From positions 1-33,903 of the forward strand of contig NZ_OY759874.1 in assembly GCF_963662805.1 (NCBI RefSeq): DNA of 33,903 bases, given 5' to 3'. The stretch comes from an uncultured Cohaesibacter sp. Its GTDB lineage: Bacteria > Pseudomonadota > Alphaproteobacteria > Rhizobiales > Cohaesibacteraceae. Below are positions 31,979 through 33,903 of this stretch, one piece after another; the first letter of the stretch is position 1, and every line of letters starts with the position of its first letter. The notes below the pieces were generated by a model. It was not told the origin of the DNA, searched no databases, and was given only the letters and a program-made list of their open reading frames with translations. The position numbers were made by a program, and so were the translations under genes.

Positions 31979-33903
31979 TGACGATCCTTTTCGGCACGAC
32001 GATGATCTTGCGTGGCGCTTTGCCATCCAGAGCCTTGATCACGGGATCAGACTGTAGCACGGCGGCTTCGATTGTAGCCTGATCCGCATCGGCAGCAACG
32101 GTTATTTCGCCGCGTTTTTTGCCATTGATCTGAATCGGCAGGGTGAGTTCGTCCTCGACCAGCATGGCCGCTTCGGCTTTTGGCCAGGCGTGGGTGGAAA
32201 CGAGACCGTTCTTGCCGAGAATGGTCCAGCATTCCTCTGCGAGGTGCGGCATCATCGGAGCGGACATCATGACCAGCAGTTCAAGGCTTTCATCAAGAGC
32301 CCAGACGAGGGACGGGTCTGCGTCGAGCTTGTCTTTGCGAACCGCCGTGGCGACGTGGTTGACGAGCTGGTAGATCTGGGCGACCGAGCGGTTGAAGCCG
32401 AGCTGCTCGATGTTGGATTCGACCGCAGCAAGCGCCTTGTGGCTGGCTTTTCTCAGCGCCAGAGCATCATCGCTGAAACTGTCCGGTTTGGCCGGGGTCT
32501 TGCCGCCCATATAGTCGGCGCCATCGACGGCCAGACGCCAGATGCGCTGGATGAAGCGATGGGCACCCTCGGCACCGGCCTCGGTCCAGATCACATCGCG
32601 TTCCGGAGGGCTGTCTGAGAGCATGAACCAGCGGGCCGTATCGGCGCCGAATGTTTCGATGATGTCGGTCGGGTCCACGGTGTTCTTTTTGGACTTCGAC
32701 ATTTTCTCGACCGAGCCGATGGTGACGGTTTCGCCGGTGTCATTGTGACGGGCGCTGCGTTTGCCATCAGCTTCGATGATAGTGATCTCGGCCGGAGAGA
32801 CCCAGCGACCATCCTCGCCCTTGTAGGTCTCGTGGTTGACCATGCCCTGCGTGAAGAGGCCCTTGAAGGGCTCCTTGACCGTCATGTGGCCGGTCTCTTT
32901 CATGGCGCGGGCAAAGAAGCGCGAGTAGAGCAGATGCAGGATGGCGTGCTCGATGCCGCCGATATACTGATCGACCGGCAGCCATTCATCGACCATCTTG
33001 GTGTCGGTCGGGTTGTTTTCGCGCGGGGCGGTGAAGCGGGCGAAATACCATGAGCTGTCGACGAACGTATCCATGGTGTCCGTCTCGCGACGTGCCGGCT
33101 TGCCGCAGTTCGGGCAGGTGCAATTGCGCCAGGTCGGATGACGGTCGAGCGGGTTGCCCGGCTTGTCGAAGTTGATGTCATCGGGCAGGCGGATGGGGAG
33201 ATTTTCCTTTTTCTCCGGCACCACGCCGCAATCCTCGCAATGGATCATCGGGATCGGGCAGCCCCAGTAGCGCTGGCGCGAGATGCCCCAATCGCGCAGG
33301 CGATACTGCACCTTGCGCTGAGCCTGCGGTTTGCCGTCGATGAGGATGGCTTCGAGTTTGTCGGCGACAGCAGTCTTGGCGTCAGTGATGGACAGGCCAT
33401 CAAGGAACTCGGAATTGAAGATCGTGCCTTCGCCCGTGTAGGCCTCGTCCGCGACATCAAAGTTTGCTGGGTCCTCGCCCTTCGGTAGAACCACCGGGGT
33501 GACTTTGAGGTCGTATTTGCGGGCGAAATCAAGGTCGCGCTGGTCGTGGGCAGGGCAGGCGAAAATGGCGCCGGTGCCGTAGTCCATCAGGATGAAGTTG
33601 GCGACATAGACCTTGAGCGTGATGCTGGCATCAAGAGGGTGAACCACAGTGAGGCCGGTGTCGAACCCGATTTTCTCGGCGGTTTCAAGCTCGGCAGCCG
33701 ATGTGCCCATCTTGTGGCAGAGATCAACAAAGGCCTGAAGCTCGGGATTGTTCTTGGCCAGTGCCTTGGTCAGCAGATGATCCGCGGACAGGCCCATGAA
33801 GGACGCACCGAACAGGGTGTCGGGGCGGGTGGTGAAAATCTCGATTTCGGTGTGGCCGTGGGTCTCTTCGGTCAGCTGAAAGCGAACCTGAAGGCCTTCG
33901 GAC
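31965..33903 (-). CDS. leuS: Leucyl-tRNA synthetase (C-terminal part, runs off the window)
   Basis: LeuS charges tRNA-Leu. The window holds about the last 646 codons, with the N-terminal HIGH region missing. Visible are the editing domain (TTRPDTLFGASFMG, then FACPAHDQRDLDFARKY), the zinc-like HCEDCGVVP and NCTCPNCGKPA cysteine motifs, DSSWYFARF, and the KMSKSKKNTVDP catalytic loop. The anticodon-binding helical region and C-terminal ISVAADADQ-like domain (PIQINGKKRGEITVAADADQ split) follow. The open frame continues to the window's right edge without a start, so the gene is cut. It precedes lptE with a 14-base overlap. Confidence 0.98.
   Translation of the reverse strand, partial: SEGLQVRFQLTEETHGHTEIEIFTTRPDTLFGASFMGLSADHLLTKALAKNNPELQAFVDLCHKMGTSAAELETAEKIGFDTGLTVVHPLDASITLKVYVANFILMDYGTGAIFACPAHDQRDLDFARKYDLKVTPVVLPKGEDPANFDVADEAYTGEGTIFNSEFLDGLSITDAKTAVADKLEAILIDGKPQAQRKVQYRLRDWGISRQRYWGCPIPMIHCEDCGVVPEKKENLPIRLPDDINFDKPGNPLDRHPTWRNCTCPNCGKPARRETDTMDTFVDSSWYFARFTAPRENNPTDTKMVDEWLPVDQYIGGIEHAILHLLYSRFFARAMKETGHMTVKEPFKGLFTQGMVNHETYKGEDGRWVSPAEITIIEADGKRSARHNDTGETVTIGSVEKMSKSKKNTVDPTDIIETFGADTARWFMLSDSPPERDVIWTEAGAEGAHRFIQRIWRLAVDGADYMGGKTPAKPDSFSDDALALRKASHKALAAVESNIEQLGFNRSVAQIYQLVNHVATAVRKDKLDADPSLVWALDESLELLVMMSAPMMPHLAEECWTILGKNGLVSTHAWPKAEAAMLVEDELTLPIQINGKKRGEITVAADADQATIEAAVLQSDPVIKALDGKAPRKIIVVPKRIVNVVV

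Overview
The window looks like an origin-proximal segment of an alphaproteobacterial chromosome, most likely Hyphomicrobiales (Rhizobiales). The evidence is the gene order hemE-hemJ-rho-mnmE-mnmG-rsmG-parA-parB on one side and ppsR/maf-aroE-coaE-dnaQ, secB, fxsA, timA, mltA, smr, hslVU and the his cluster on the other. Further support comes from a 421-residue Rho, an N-terminally extended HslV, TTAA-N7-TTAA CtrA boxes, clustered GANTC (CcrM) sites and parS sites. Genus cannot be fixed from the sequence; Stappiaceae or Cohaesibacteraceae relatives are a guess. No tRNA, rRNA, CRISPR array, insertion sequence or prophage is visible, and almost every base is in housekeeping genes.

Layout. 1-2.1 kb: tail of a YczE/YitT-like membrane protein, a CysZ-like membrane gene broken by a frameshift, and an adenosine-kinase-like PfkB sugar kinase whose middle is read in the wrong frame between compensating indels. 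2.1-7.2 kb (minus strand): hisB-DUF2628-hisH-hisA-hisF-hisE-coaA. 7.4-10.4 kb (plus): hslV, an unrecognised polytopic membrane protein, hslU. 10.5-13.5 kb (minus): an XRE regulator, a Smr-domain protein, mltA and a Tim44/TimA-like protein. 13.6-14.9 kb (plus): fxsA-like gene and secB. 15-18.9 kb (minus): dnaQ, coaE, aroE, maf and the PPSR-type bifunctional kinase/phosphorylase.

18.9-19.5 kb: a gene-free divergent region between ppsR-type and hemE genes, with two exact CtrA boxes, DnaA-like boxes, an AT-rich stretch and ten GANTC sites. It occupies the position of the Caulobacter/Sinorhizobium replication origin and is my candidate for oriC. Genes for about 4 kb to the left are all on the minus strand and for about 9 kb to the right all on the plus strand, as expected for leading-strand transcription away from an origin.

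19.5-28.8 kb (plus): hemE, hemJ, rho, mnmE, mnmG, rsmG, parA, parB. A cluster of four parS sites fills the mnmE-mnmG gap, and three further sites lie near dnaQ, inside rsmG and in front of an MFS gene. 28.8-33.9 kb (minus): TetA-like MFS transporter, holA, lptE and the 3' part of leuS, which runs off the window.

The most interesting signals are in DNA elements rather than in a new gene system. They are the origin candidate, the parS array in which six of seven sites have a GANTC methylation site built into one arm, and a tandem pair of perfect DnaA boxes inside the 3' end of mnmE. I found no evidence for a novel defence, biosynthetic or mobile system.
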